A stretch of 64,000 bases of DNA from Dermacentor variabilis. Its lineage: Eukaryota > Arthropoda > Arachnida > Ixodida > Ixodidae. Within the stretch, counting starts at the first letter, position 1, and each line of letters starts with the position of its first letter. The notes beneath the pieces are model-generated. The model was given only the letters and a program-made list of their open reading frames with translations. It was not told where the DNA came from and searched no databases. The stretch covers positions 259,955,115-260,019,114 of the forward strand of contig NC_134568.1 in assembly GCF_050947875.1 (NCBI RefSeq), given 5' to 3'. This document shows, in pieces, positions 21,853 to 35,783 of this stretch. The translations under genes were made by a program, and so were the position numbers.

Positions 21853-23392
21853 ATGGAAATCGAGCAAGCAGCGGCGTCCGCTACGACACTCGCCCACTGG
21901 CGCACTGTAGGGACAACGCCGCGCCAGCAACAAGCCACCACTGTGATTGTTAAATTCACGGCATGCCTGAACCTTGCCGCAATCGACGTCGGTACCCTCG
22001 GCAACGCTATCCGCTCGGCGGTAGGACTCAACACAGTGGAACACAGCGACACGTACTTCAAAATCCGCACCACACAAAACCTGGTGGCCGTTAACACCTA
22101 TCGTCGATCTCCTACCCACAAGCTCGCGGAACTAAAGATCATCACTATAAACGATGCAGCTTACGAGACAAACACCTACGTGGCCGCTGATCCTACGAAC
22201 ACACGCGGCGTCATACATGGAATACCCACCTCGGTCTCCGACGGAGAGCTGCAGAGTATTGTGGAAGTAGAACAAGCGAAACTCCTGACAATTCGCCGAA
22301 TAGGCACGTCCAGCACCGTGATGGTGACGGTGGAAAGCCCACGTTTACCCAGATTTGCCCTTATTAATCGCGTTGTACAGCGCCTCTACCCATTTCGACA
22401 CAGAAGTTCGCTGTGCTCGCACTGCTTCACGCTCGGTCACGCCACCGACGTATGCCCAAATCGTTCGTCGTATTGCATGTGCCATCAATGCAGTAGAACA
22501 TTTCCCAGTGCGCAAAGGATACCCCCCCCCCCTATGAGTGCTTCCCCTACTGCCATAATTGCGGCGGTGAACATTCGCCGACTTCGAAAGACTGCCCAGC
22601 AAGAAAAGAAGCGGACCGCGCGGCGCGTTTGCGGGCATCCAAGCACCGTCGCTGACGGATACGCAACACGAAGGCCTTCCAGTATACATCAGATTTCCCT
22701 GAATTGCCACAGTGGACACAGCGTCCCCGTCAACAGGACACAAGAGTCACTATAAGTGACAAGACCCCAGACACCTCCATCGCTACTTCCAACCGGTTTG
22801 CCGTTCTTCGGCAGACGAGTCGCAGCCGGAGTCGCAGTCGCAGCCGCAACCGAAGTCGCAGTGCCAACCAAACCACCAGAAAAAAATCTCCAAATGGAAG
22901 CCCGCCGTCTAAGCCCGCCAAGCGATCTACCACTCCGGAGCCGAAACGTCCCAGAAATGACAAGAGCCAGCTAGCCTCTGATAACGGTGAGCCAGTCGTC
23001 CAAACCTACCTACTAATTCCTCACAATCCTCACCTAACACTTCACAGTCAACCCGTTCTATTTTACGGACTCCAGTTCTTCATTACTCGTACTCTCAAGC
23101 TCTTCAGCTCCCAATGACACCATCTATAACACCATTACACATGCCGGACCAAACAAGCATGCAGCGCCTTGAACGAGCGGTCCAGGTTTTAACGGATAAA
23201 GTAGACAGCCTCGCGAATGAGGTTGCAGTGATTCGCACGATACAAGCTGAAATGCAATATCTAAAACAGGAAATTGCACGCACTGATGTCGTCGTTCAAC
23301 AGCTAGTAGCCAACGCGCAAATATTCGCACGTGCACATACATCCACGCAGTCCAAGGTAGATGAGCCCTCCGGCTCGGCAAATGTGTAATAT
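21853..23392 (+). pseudogene. LINE ORF1: Gag-like protein with CCHC knuckles and coiled coil
   Basis: The first frame (21853-22530) leads to a zinc knuckle, CSHCFTLGHATDVC. An 11-C run (22522-22532) shifts the frame, after which CHNCGGEHSPTSKDC (second knuckle) is readable. A TGA at about 22653, then an Arg-Ser-rich stretch (22830-22870) and, after another shift near 23050, a predicted coiled coil (LERAVQVLTDKVDSLANEVA) follow. The protein would bind element RNA. The breaks show it is a pseudogene. Confidence 0.8.
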
Positions 23393-25688
23393 GGCAGGCC
23401 CTAATCGACGTCTAGTAATAAGGCAATGGAATTGCAGGAGCCTTCGAAGGAAGAAGGCTCTCTTACAACAATTCATCTGCCGAGAAGCTCAGAGACCAGA
23501 TATCCTTTTAATTCAAGAAGCTTGCGGACTTATATCATTAACGGGATATGAGCACTTCACCCAAGGAAGTATTACTAAACGAGACAGAAGAGTTCCACAG
23601 TGTGTGACCGTTCCCATTACCACTATAACATACAAACATATTCCAGCTATACAAATCGATACTGATTCCATAAACAATTCGACTCAGGAGCACGTTACTG
23701 TCCAATGCCGCTTCGGCAGCCGCGACGTTCTAATTATCAATGCATACTGGGTCCCATGGCTCGACTTTCCTCTGAAATGGTTGGACACGTACACAAAGTT
23801 ACATAAGGACAAATACATCATTATAGCTGGGGATATCAATACACATAACATATCATGGGGCTACCAGCGCACAACGAAAGCAGGGCAGCGCCTCGAAAGA
23901 AAAATGCAAGATACCAAGTGTACGTTCCTTAATGACACAACCGAGCCCACGCGCCAAGGAAACAGTGTCGAACGTGACTCTAACCCCGACTTAAGCTGGT
24001 ACCGCGGAATTGGGTATGTAACTTGGGCGAATCTTCACGAAAGTCTTGGAAGTGACTATTACATCATTGAAGTTACTCTAAGCATTCCTCGCTCTAAGAC
24101 TCGCCTTGCTAACGCAGCTTCTAATACACAACTTACTGACTGGCACCGATGCCGATCAGACCTAGACAGGGCCGACGAACAACCAGGCCTACATTCATGG
24201 GTGAAGAATATTAGCGAGACAAAGAAAAAGTACACGAAAATGATTGCGCGTACGGCTGAAAACCCACACATAGACTCTCATCTGCTTAACTTATGGGATA
24301 AAAGACATAGGATAGTGCAGAATTGGAAGAAACATAAACAGAATCATGGCCTTCGCAAACTTATTGAGCAAATAACACCAGAAGCACAAGAATACGCGCA
24401 AAAACTTTCCACCGAAAACTGGTTAGAAACATGTGACAAGCTCAACGGCCGCCTACATACTGCGAGAGCGCGGAATATCCTAAGATCACTTTTGGGCCAA
24501 GGAAAACCACGACACACCATGGACAAGATAATGATGAGCTCTGGCCAGACACGCGAAGAAATAGCTGATGAAATTCGTCAGACGTTCTATCCCTTGGACC
24601 AAAATGCAGGACAAGTTCCGGATTACCCAACTGAGTCACTCGAAGAGAGTACAACAGGCATAAACAGCCTGTTTACTTTAGCTGAGCTACATACGGCTCT
24701 GTCTTCGCTCAAACGAAACACAACGCCTGGCAAAGATGGGATTACTTATAGTATACTTCGTAACTTACCCTCTTCTCAGTTAGAGCAACTTTTAGAATAC
24801 ATCAACAATATTTGGGAATCCGGAATCCTTCCAGGGGAATGGAAAACGGCAATAATAATACCAATCCCGAAACCCGGCAAACTGGCCAACTGTGTCACGA
24901 ACCTACGTCCTATATCTTTAACGTCGTGTGTAAGCAAACTGATGGAACGCATGGCCCTTAACCGTCTCAACTGGCACTTAGAAAACAGTAGTGCTTTTCC
25001 TTACACAATGACAGGCTTTAGATCACATGTTAGCACTCAGGATACCATGTTTCGTATCTCAGAAGACGTGTATCAAAATCACAGTCTCGTACAAACCAGA
25101 GTAATCGCACATATACACAAGGCGTTCGACCACGTGAAACACTCCGCTATCCCCAAGAACCTTTTGACCTTACGAACCGGCGCCCGCCTCTACAATTATA
25201 TTTAATATTTTCTTACCGGTCGCTCTATGCAAATTCAAATCAATGGAGAGCTTTCAGCACCATACCCTCTTACTATAGGAGTCCCTCAAGGCTCAATCCT
25301 ATCACCCACTATCTTTAATATTGCTTTGCTCGATCTGCCTGCCCGGCTCTCTTCCATGGCACTACTCGAACACAATATTTATGCAGACGATATTACTATA
25401 TGGTGTTGCAAGGGGTCCCTAGGAGAACAGGAGCGCACCATCCAGTCAGGCTTAGATACCATTCACGAATACGTTAACGGTATTGGGCTTAAGTGTTCTC
25501 CAACAAAATCTGAGTACATAGTAGTAACTAATCAAATAGGCCGCCGCGCGGAAGAGCAGCGCCAAAGCATCAGGCTCCACATCGAACACACTCAAATACC
25601 GCGCCGATCTAACATCAAAATACTGGGCTTCATCCTTCAGGATGACGGTAGAGCAGAAGTATGGTTGGAAAAAACAATCGACAACTAA
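23361..25688 (+). pseudogene. LINE ORF2: AP endonuclease and reverse transcriptase
   Basis: The endonuclease has WNCRS, LLIQEAC and IIAGDINTHN, but the usual SDH motif reads SDYYII, so the catalytic His is lost. RT has NTTPGKDGITYSIL, LRPISLTSCVSKLMER and GVPQGSILSPTIFNI, plus an intact YADDITIW box. Motif A reads AHIHKAFDHV, with His where the first catalytic Asp is expected. A TAA at 25203-25205 interrupts an otherwise continuous frame, and a frameshift near 25685 precedes the loss of homology. Confidence 0.85.
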
Positions 25689-25735
25689 ACCAGATATACC
25701 ACATGCTATCTAGGGAAAACACGGGGAATGCGGGA

Positions 25736-26964
25736 GATGGAAATTCAAGACGATGAGCAAAACGTGAACAAGGTGAAAGCAGGAGCCAATGTTTCGACAA
25801 GTGGACTCGTCTATCTATTTTCGCCGGTTATAGTCGCTGAGATCCTTGAGACCGATGAACACGAGCTGATCGACAGCAAGAACCTGTAGCAGTCCATGAG
25901 CAGTATACAACGAGGCAACGCGCCGAAAGACAGATCCACTGCCGACGCCGTCCGCGTTTCCCCGCGTTCACGCCGAACGCCCAGTGTTCGTGACTACAGC
26001 CAGTGCCTCTGACGGCGTCTTGGCAAGTTTTCGACATTGGAAGAATGGTTGGGTTCACTCGTCGAGCAGCGTCGGAAGTCGGTTCCTCTATTCGCCTCGT
26101 AACGTTTCTGATACAATAGACGGTTTTAGAATAGGGGCCCCCTCAAAGAGATTTGCGGGTGTTGACGTTGGGGCACGCAGGAGTGAAGAGCTTTAGAATA
26201 AGGCTTTGTGACTAACTCTATGGCTTTGTGTTTCCGGATAGCGTATTGCGCTTGTAGCGCCACTACGGCGTCAAAGAAAAGCTATTACAAATATTTTAAT
26301 ACATTTTACCATTTTATGATAAGAAGAGTAGTTTTGACTTTCGTCTTTTCGTGTTTAATTCCAATTTAGAGGTTATTGTATTAACAGCAAGCAATTTGTT
26401 GTGCTTAGTTATGAATAACGAACTTAGGTGCCTTCACCAGCCAAGTTAAGCCGTGTTAGGCCTGAAATCGTCAATCGAAGTCGGAATCAGCGGCGTCTAA
26501 TGAATCACTCTTCATTACACACGTTAGCTGTGAGAACGCGATAACAGCAGTAACATCTTCTAGCTTACGAACTTCACGCAGAGAATTGAAAGAAAATGAA
26601 AGAAGCCCGCGAATACCACGCAGAATTGCCGCGCGACTGGCTGCTCGAGGCACTTTGCGTTTATTTGCGGGCTTGTTTCGCGCTTGGGAAAATACTTCTA
26701 CAGTATGTAGCACGCACTGAGCAACATAAAGCTGATCGGGAGTGTTTCATGTTGCTGTACAAATTTTCTCACTGACACTGTTTATGTAACGTAATTATAA
26801 TATTTGAGAAGTTGATTAATTCATGAACGCTAATTATGAAATTAGGCGGAATGAAAAAATAATCTGAGTATGTCCAGGCGACGGCAAACAACATCCCCTT
26901 GGTTCTGTCCAGCTACGTGGCATTTGCATCTTTTTAAAAAGTTTGGCCTAAAGTTACGTAGGTC

Positions 26965-27030
<66 letters not shown>

Positions 27031-27188
27031 GTGAAACTGAAGTATGTCTGGAGTACATTATTTAGCACACTTTAAGTATGTCTAAACACGGTGGCGAATA
27101 TGGAGCAGGAATCCCGTTAGCATACGCGTACACACACGGGAACAGTGAAGACACGACAGAATTCAAAGTGTCGTCAGAACCGCAACCA
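25736..27188. other. No recognised gene; intergenic repeats
   Basis: No supported exon. The stretch 25736-25830 looks like part of a dispersed repeat. A TA microsatellite lies at 26970-27026. The interval separates the LINE from the 3' end of the transglutaminase gene. Confidence 0.5.
26970..27026. repeat. (TA)n microsatellite
   Basis: About 28 uninterrupted TA dinucleotides. Confidence 0.98.
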
Positions 27189-27194
27189 TTTATT
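27189..27194 (-). terminator. Candidate polyadenylation signal AATAAA of the transglutaminase gene
   Basis: AATAAA on the minus strand, 124 bp beyond the stop codon of the terminal exon. It is the first canonical signal downstream, giving a short 3' UTR. Confidence 0.6.
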
Positions 27195-27317
27195 CCCGTG
27201 CTTTCTTCCGCTGGTGTGCGCGTGCAGTAATAACGGGAACTGGAGGAGTGTGCGTGAGGCCTCGCTTCGGGCCGTCACTGCCAAGCCACAGTCCACCGGT
27301 GGTTTCCATTCGCGAGG

Positions 27318-27447
27318 CTAGAAATCCTTGGCCGCGTTCACGATGGGCAGCTGTTCGGACATAAACGTCGCCACGATGCGCCGGGTGTCGGGGGTCGTGA
27401 CAAAGAGGACGCCTTCCTTCTCGAACGTTCCACGTGGAGGTACATTC
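27318..27447 (-). CDS. Transglutaminase exon 14 (C-terminus and stop)
   Basis: Acceptor CCGTTCACCAG, phase 2. Encodes [15 protein letters not shown] then [20 protein letters not shown] and a TAG stop. It corresponds to the last strands of the second barrel (xxLxaxFxSxxLxxVxG). No lipidation or targeting motif is seen at the end. Confidence 0.92.
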
Positions 27448-30400
27448 CTGGTGAACGGGACAGAGATGAGAGTTTAACGAAAAGTAAGACGAAGAGATTG
27501 GCCAGAGGAACGGGCCTCTAGCGTTTCACCGTTCCGCATTGGGAAGAAAGAAAAGTTAAATCTAAAGAAAGACTCTTTAATTCTCGGGGGGAAAATTGGC
27601 ATTCTAATGGACCGTGACGTCTATTGGCAAATTTGTGCTCAGCTAAGGCACGACGCTACATTCAGGACAGCTGTTGTCGCAGTATTATTTATGAGGGACG
27701 TTAACAGCCGGTTTGTAGTTTATTTTCTTTCATTTTTTTTTATCAACCAACTGATTTAAAACATCGTATTTTATGTCGCTTGGAGGAAGCCAAGTCACGA
27801 GTTCCGGGCGGAAGGTGTACGACATTCTGGCTTCCTCCTTTTGCAACTTTGCGTGCACGCAAAGTGATGCTTTTGTGATACACATTTTCTTTCTTTCGGT
27901 GTTGCAGTATTCTATAAGGGCACCTTTCAGTTCAATCGTCTTATTTCGACATTCTTTTCTTCTTTTTCGTATCCTCAAGTTTATTCGCCAAAGCTCTGCT
28001 TAAACTGCTAAAGTAAAATGATGACTTAGTCACTCTTGCAATCAATCACGTTCCGGCGACTTTCTAGGCGCCTTCGAGAAAATTCGCCGGTACGCCGGAT
28101 ACTCACGCTCATGGCTGTAAAAAAAGGGCTCGCTCACTTGCGCGACTGGAAGGGTTGTCCAAGAGTTGCAGGGATGTACTCAATTAAGTCTGAACAAAGT
28201 CCTTGATGAGGTCCGAGAGCTTTGCGCGTCTGAGTCGTCTAAAGTCCCAGTCAAGATAGCCTCCCTGACATTTGTGCGTATGCCCAGCGGCCGGCCAACG
28301 GATATCGAGGATAGGCTTTTATATGGGACAGGCTTTTTGGGACGACAATAATGACACGACTGGAGCTGCTTGGTAGAAGTAATCTGAGAAACTAAGTGCT
28401 TCGGGGTGGTTACATATCTCTACGAAGTCTCATTTTTTATTCGTGGGATATCCCAGGGCTTAAGTCTCTTTTTCGAAGTACATATACAGATTGCGCTGGT
28501 CATATTTGGCATGCAAAAAAGTCTAACTAAAACGCAATGCGCTCTTATTATCGAACCTGCTTTGTCGAGAACAATCGCGCGTAAACCCACATGTTCTCTA
28601 ATTTTATGTGACGTGGCTCGTAAGTAATGATGAGCACTCCACTGCTGCTCACTAAACAGGAAACAGGAAGTCCATCATAGCACACGATTATGGGCTATGA
28701 TGGACTTTACCAGTTCAGAAAACGTGAGGCTACCTATGCAAGCGCAGCCTCTCATTACAGGGAATACGGAAGACAAAACGTTGTATACAAAGTGTGTAAT
28801 TATGGCTGAACCGCGCGTTTTGCTCGGACGCAATTTATTTGTTCGCGTCGTGCTCGCACTTCGAGAACTTCGTGGTTGCTCATGACATTGCTTCTTGGAA
28901 CAATATGAACTCTCATCGGCTGCAAGCTGATCACAGAGGTCTCGATTGCGTGTTCAGTACCGTTATCAGCATCAGCGACACCTGGATCACTCGTCGTCGC
29001 TTGTCTGACACAGTCTATTGACTCGAACAATCCACTGGTGCGAGTTTACACTTACTTGAGTGTGACCTTTTCCAGGAAGGCAGTGGACCCCGGCAGCTCT
29101 ACAGTCAACTTGCAGTTACTGAGGGCCACGTTGAGCGGGTTTCTCATCGCCAGCTTATACGTCAGGGCGCCCACGGGAGCTTCCTTGCGCGCAATCTTTT
29201 TTTGGACAAATGGGCAAACGCACATTACCATTTCATTCCCCCTGCACATTTCATTCAATCCGCGAAATTCACTATTGCTAATAACAATAATAAAAAAAGC
29301 TTCCCTTTCTGTATATTGCAGCCACTTGGCTAAACGCTGCGGAGCCCTGAAAGTGCGCCATTGTTCTGGAACCAAAGCAAAAATTCTAGCCTCTTGAGCG
29401 CACACTAAGTCAATGTAAACTGGTGAAATATTGGTTTAAAGCTGTATTTTCATCCCTTCGGAAGAAATACACTGATTACTAGCGTGGAAATGAAGGCCGT
29501 ACATTCATTTTTTCAAATTTCGCGCTAAAATCCCAGTGCCACTACGTCAATGTGAAGTCATGGATCTCGAAGTATTTTCTCCTATTTCGGCCGCCTTACC
29601 GAAAAAAGAAATTGCTGGGTTGCGTCTTTGGCGTATTTAAGAGGTCCCTAAACCACTGAGTTTCCTACAAGAATTAGTTCTATAGAGGAAAATCTGGAGT
29701 TGGCGTCTCCGGGAGCTGCAAGCTTTGTCGGTTCAGTCAGCACAGGAATGGTGGTTAATTAGCACGTGGATTTTCCTAAACTTTGTCTTTATGGCACGAA
29801 CGGCTTTGTGAATTAGCAAATGGATCATTTTCCACAAAGTATTGCTCAAAGCGTTGCTCAACACTTAGGAATGTTTATGCATGTCCGCAGAATCTTTTTT
29901 GCGTTTACAAAATTAGGTTTGCTTCGAAATTCGCGCCAACCAATAACGACAGATAAAACATAGTAGTTGAAGCCACAAGAACGAAAATCAGGCAAATCCA
30001 TGTGCCAACTAGAAGGTGGGAAAGTTGGGTTTGCTGGTGCTTCGCGACCATGGTTACAGAGCGAGGAAGACAAGACGGACCGGGGTAGACACAAACAGCT
30101 CCAACTTTCAACAAATTTTATTCGGAGAAAGGCTATATATAGATGGAGTGCTTGCGCAGGTAAACCCAACTGCGCAACCTTTCCTGCTTCTTTGATTTCA
30201 GGTGTGAACGAGCACTGGGATCGCCTAACACGCGAAATCAATAAAGTGGCAAAAATTGCGCAGTGATCCTCTACCTGCGCAAGCTCTCCATCTGCAGCTT
30301 TGTCGACGGAAGAGTTTTCTTCATAAAGGTTATCGGAAAACATTGACGCGCCATGGAAAGTTTTGCTGCTCCTTAATTTTTATCGGCACGGTTGGGTCTA

Positions 30401-33400
30401 CGCATGCTGTCTGATGAATATTTGCATGGTGCAACACCACGATACCAAACGCAACATATAGCATGTGTTCTAACCAGCTCCAAGAGAGGTATACAAAAGT
30501 GGTGGACTACTATGGAAAGCAAGCTGTTGTTTGCGTGTTCTACGAGGTGAGCTTTTCAGCATGTGGCCGGAAACGTTCACCATTCAGCTAGCCCATTTGA
30601 TCATTATGTAATCTTTAATATAATGTTTTAAAAATTTTTATTTATCCGTCTTTACCGAAATTTAAAGTTCAACAGCTTTTGAATACGATCGCTCCGCCTT
30701 ACCTGAATGTCAAGCTGAGGCATCTGGATGGCCAGGTTACTCCTAGCAATTGTAAAATCCTCTTCGTAGGTGGCGATAGCCTCCAGGAGAATCATTCCTT
30801 CGGCGCACAGCTTGGACACGTAGGATTCAGGTGAGATGAGTAGCTCCAGTGCGTCAGCTTCGTACAGAGCACAGTAATGCGCACAATTAAACTTTGGATG
30901 AAGAGACATCTGGCGGCTAAAGCTGTTCAGCCTCCGTGGGAATGATGGCAGACTGAATGATGGGCCACCGCGAGATTTTTCTACAATTTGGCAGTTGATT
31001 TTTGTGCACCAGTAGAAAATGCGTAGGAATGTGGCATGAGGTAAGTGATAGTCAACAGTGATTCAACTGGGCTGAGTTGGTATGACATCGTTCCGTTTAC
31101 TGCGTTATACTGCTACACAAAAGACAAAATAAAAGAAACTGACACACATGTGCAAAATGCGCGTCACATGTGTGCAAATGCGCTCACGTGTGTCAGTTTC
31201 TTTTATTTCGTCCTTTGTGCAACAGTATAACGCAGTAAACAGAACGATGATACATGACGTCAAACGTGAGTGGGCAGGGCACAGGCTGAACACGCACAGA
31301 AAGCACCAAGAAAGCACTAAAAACAAGGGATGCATGGATGAACGCAAGTACCTTGTCCCTTGACAGTTTGTGCTTTTTTAAAAGTGTAAGAAAAATGCTT
31401 ACGCTTTTCGCGTAAAAAAATGTGAAGTTGGAGGATATTACATCACTGGCAGATCGCAATAACCCGAAACCCGAAGCATTAATTGCGCTATACGAAGTAA
31501 GGTTAGTAGTTTTATAGGCCGCATGATATCAGCTTACTAACTAAATTAACACGCACGCTGCCATGCGCGCACAAGAAAACCTGAACACGTCTCACTCGAT
31601 GACCGCGGACACAATAGTTGTCAGAACGCTGCCGTGGTGAGCGGCAGCCGCGGCAAGCGAATTCCCCCCTTCGTGCTGCCTCTCGCTTCAACGCTAACTA
31701 TATGCGTGCAAGAACACAGCGCACGCGAAGCCATCAGCCATCTTGGCTCGCCACGCTTTGCATCCGCTGCAGATTACCGCCAAGATAGGGCGCGCCATGC
31801 GCAGCCGCGGCCGGAGTAGAAGAGACGCCCGCTCACCTGGCCCCATTATCGCAGTTCGACTTTATACGCAACTTCAAGGCGACATAGACGTGTGAATTAA
31901 ATTGCAATCTCAATAATGAGCGCGCCTGATTGCCTTGAAATCGGCCCAAATAGCTCACAGTGAAATGTGTGCCGCTGACCACCTATTCGGATTGATGTAG
32001 CGGCGCAATGAAATGTGTAGCCCCACACACGCTGCACTCTCCTGTTGAGCCTGGCGTGCGGCATCAATAAAAACGAAACGGGATAAGTAACAGCGCTGCA
32101 TCGTCTTCAGAGAACAAACATATAGATTCACTGTATAACTACACCAAGAAAACGTGCGTTTCATGGTGCTCGTGGGCTATAACCTATATCGAACCTGTTG
32201 TTCGGCGGATTAAGCGCGGAAATCATTAAAAAAGGGCTAAAGAATATAGTTGTAAAACCGACGCTTTTAAGAATTCTTTCTTTCCTAGAACAGTCAGTGA
32301 GTGGGACGCACTTCCTTTTGATACTGCGGAATGCCCGACTGTCGAGGGTCTTTTATCAAAATTGAGACGCCGTCTTTGATCGGCTCGCGTGTGGTGCTTG
32401 GCACTTTTCGTCGGTGTGGTTGAATATATCTGCTTTTATTCTCCGTGTTCTTCTATATACTTCTCCTATACTGGTTTCTTTTGTATATATTTATCGGAAT
32501 GCGGAATGGCCGATTTTCGAGTGTTCGTATGAAACTGAACCGCCGTTTTTAACCTGTTCGCCTGTGGTGCTCCTATAGTGCTGAATATTTTCGTGCGTTT
32601 GGTTTCATATACATGCGCTCTTTTATTATATTTTTTTGTCGTCACGTTTACTGTACGAACAGTGTATACCGATGTGCCGGTCATTCGACCCACTTTTATT
32701 GGCCGCAGGCCAACTCCCCAAGTGGGCTGATCATGTCTGATTTTCTTATTCGCTTGATTCACGTCTTGTTAGGCTGGTTCTTTCTTTCTACTATTATGCA
32801 TTCTCTTGCTTGATTCACGTCTTATTAAGCTGGCTCTTTTTTGCTGTTATGCATTTTTGCCCTTTTACTATGCCTAAGGCCTTCTGTGAAGGCTGGCAGT
32901 AATTCTGAATAAGAAAAAAAAACTATAAACCTTGAAATGCCCATATTCTCAGCACAATATAGCCAGAGACTGCGCGACACTCAATCTCCGCTCTTCGTGT
33001 GTTATTTCATAGTCCGCGCACGCATGGCAAGAGAAGCCACGCCACAGCCTTGCGGTGGATATGGTATAGGCTTATGCTCACATGCGCCCGGCTGCATGCA
33101 GAAGTCCCGCTGCGCGCTGACCAGGGCGCTGGGTCTGACGTTACTGTAAGGCGCCGAGTAGGCGGTGAGCGCTAGGCCCACGCGGTGCTCCTGCAGGTCG
33201 TTGTTGGTGAGAGTGCAGAGGACCCGCCCGGACTGGCCGGCTGCCACTTGCTTCTCGTGCTCCAGCCGCACCTGGATCACGTCCGTTGTCGCGCCTCGGG
33301 GCTGCGCCGCTGCGGCGACGAGTCACAGGTAGACTCAACGCGTGTGCGACCGCATGTTGATCATGCCGGCCACACGGCGGGCCTCGTTAAGGTTGCTCGC

Positions 33401-35707
33401 TATTTTTTTCGCTTGAGAAGAAGATGCTGCATGATGCCAGCATCGAACAGCGTGCATGAACTGAGCTGCACGATTCGGACGAGTATTGTCCCCGAAAAGG
33501 GAGAGCGCAAAACAAAGAGAAGAAAAAGGTCTGTATAGGCTGACGTTTCTCGTAGGTTCTTGAAACAACACGCCCGTTTGAAAGCTTCTCTTTTTTTTTT
33601 CGTTCAGAATCAAGGTCATTACTGCAGATTCTTAATTGCCCGCCGCCTCAACATATAGTAGCTGAGAAACAGACTTAATGAGAAACAAACAGGGTTGAAG
33701 ATTGAGCCTGTTGGTACATTACGAGGATGCATTTCAACAGCACGAGAAGGCTGCACAAGAATAGACGACGCAGGGAGCCCTGTGCTGCCTTTTCTTGTCC
33801 AGTCTTCTCATGCTGTTCCTAAGGGCTCCCTCATGGTACATTCGAGTGGTTCCTACGTCACTCCAACTCGATTTGCAGTGATGCAGAGCCCTTTCGAGAT
33901 TGGAGCAAGAGTAAGCCCGCGCCAGCCGAACTTTCAGCACACCCAAAGCAACCGGAGTGGCCACGTGATCGAGATTCTGTCGGATCTCAGTTGCACTCTC
34001 AGCTGAGAGCGTCGACCAGCGTTCTGAGCTGGATCACGGTGCACTGAATGAACCAGGCGAATGTGTTCCGAGCGCTACATTTCGACCAATTGAATGTAAA
34101 CTGCACCTTGCGAGCGCTCTATAGAGAGTTTGAAAGCGACCACTCGAATGTACCGCTAATAGCATGGTTGGAACACACGCAATAATTGTGCCGCGAACAC
34201 CTACAGACTGCAGAGCTTTTTTGTGCATCCTTTATGTGCTCTTGACGTAAAAATAAGAGATGACCATTAACACCGGTTAATTATGGTAAGAATGAGCTGC
34301 TTCTCGATCTGCATCTTGCTAATGCTTACCTGGTCCTTTGTAGGTGTGGGTGATGTCGTCGGGCTGCAGTCGGCCGCCATTCGGGTTGAATTTTTCCGTC
34401 AGAAGCAGTCGGCCGCACCTGAAACGAGGGATATACGTCAAATTGGATTTCGGTGCCACCATTTCCTGTGCACTAGCAAGATAAGGAATCGATTAATCTG
34501 AGCTTCTTACGCGAGCGGCACAAAAGGAGTTCTAGCCAATATGGATCATGCACGCGATCCCCATGTGTGCCTAATGATGGATTTTTTGGATTTGAGCAGA
34601 CTTATCCTAGGCAGACAACTGGGCTCTCTATACCATACAGCTAACAATGTGGGGATGGCTTTTGAGCGATGTTTCTTTAAATGACGATTAGGATTTAATG
34701 AACCGACGACCCTAACGTGATATCGCCATGCGTTAAAGCCTTTCAAGATATTAAAAAGTTGAAAGGCGGTTCAACACTCTCGTTGAAGTCGAACAAAGGC
34801 AATGTCTTCCTGAGTAAGTTGGAAGTGAGAATGGGGAATAGTCACAGTCACTGCGTATGGGACTCTATCGCGTCTCTCCACCCGTGAGGGGAGTATAAGG
34901 AGTGTCGGACTGGTTAATTTTCTTTTTACTGCACTACCTTCGGAATCGGCCCACATGTTTTAAAACTGCACTATCTCCAGGATCGGCCCATGAAAGAGGC
35001 TAGAGACACACAGCCACCAACGCGGCGTTTCCGTTTGCTACTGTCCCGTCTTTTGCTCTGTTTCATTGAAAGATGTTGCTTAACTAACTAGGTCGGACTG
35101 AGATCTTAGTGCGCACATACCCGATACGGAAGGGGGGGGGGGGTAGGTTTACTCGCCAAGACATACCATGCCGTCAAAAAATACAGAATCAGCAGCACCG
35201 AGTCAATGACTGCGCTATGCAGCTCAATTGTAGTGTACCGCTTCACATGACCTACCAACTCCAGTCATACAACCGAACGAATGCATATATAAGCAACGCT
35301 CAAGTTTAGTCTTCATTTCAACGCCACTGTGAACTGCTGTCACTTTGTGTTCCTCTAAGCGGGCAAATTATTAAAAAAAACTTTAATATTGTTTCCTAGG
35401 CTTCGAAAGTGATGTCACAAGCACCAGTGAGGCTACAATGAACCGTGATTCTATAAGGAATCGTCATGTTACAGGAATATCCCGGTACCTAGCTCTTAAC
35501 TACATTGCGCAGTAAAATACCCACAAGGGGAGGTATGGACACAAGTACAGCCTGTTAGGTTTTCAGCCACACCCTGCAATTTACGAAGCTCTTGCCTGAT
35601 CATTAGAGCTCTCGTTAGCGCAAGGAAAGCGTAGACTTTCTCTCTCTTTTTTGTCTGAAGGTAGTAAAACCAAATTTGTTGATCCTTCTACCCGTCTTCT
35701 TATACAA

Positions 35708-35783
<76 letters not shown>

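Larger units (their letters stand above)
21853..25735 (+). mobile_element. Non-LTR retrotransposon with ORF1 and ORF2 (I/Jockey-like), inactivated
   Basis: ORF1 (CCHC Gag-like) is followed by ORF2 (endonuclease plus RT). Homology ends at about 25735 inside the post-RT region, so the 3' part (possible RNase H, UTR, tail) is missing. That is unusual, because LINEs normally lose their 5' ends. Frameshifts, stop codons and lost catalytic residues are detailed in the two ORF entries. Confidence 0.85.

Noticed and set aside
30858..30912. Extending transglutaminase exon 12 upstream to include a Met-led segment ([16 protein letters not shown])
   Set aside because: The candidate acceptors there do not match the phase of exon 11 and the peptide has no family similarity; the acceptor before DALELL does match.
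35707..35782. Regularly repeated array that superficially suggests a CRISPR or coding repeat (NQSI)
   Set aside because: Simple (AATC)n microsatellite without spacers; the peptide repeat is a by-product.
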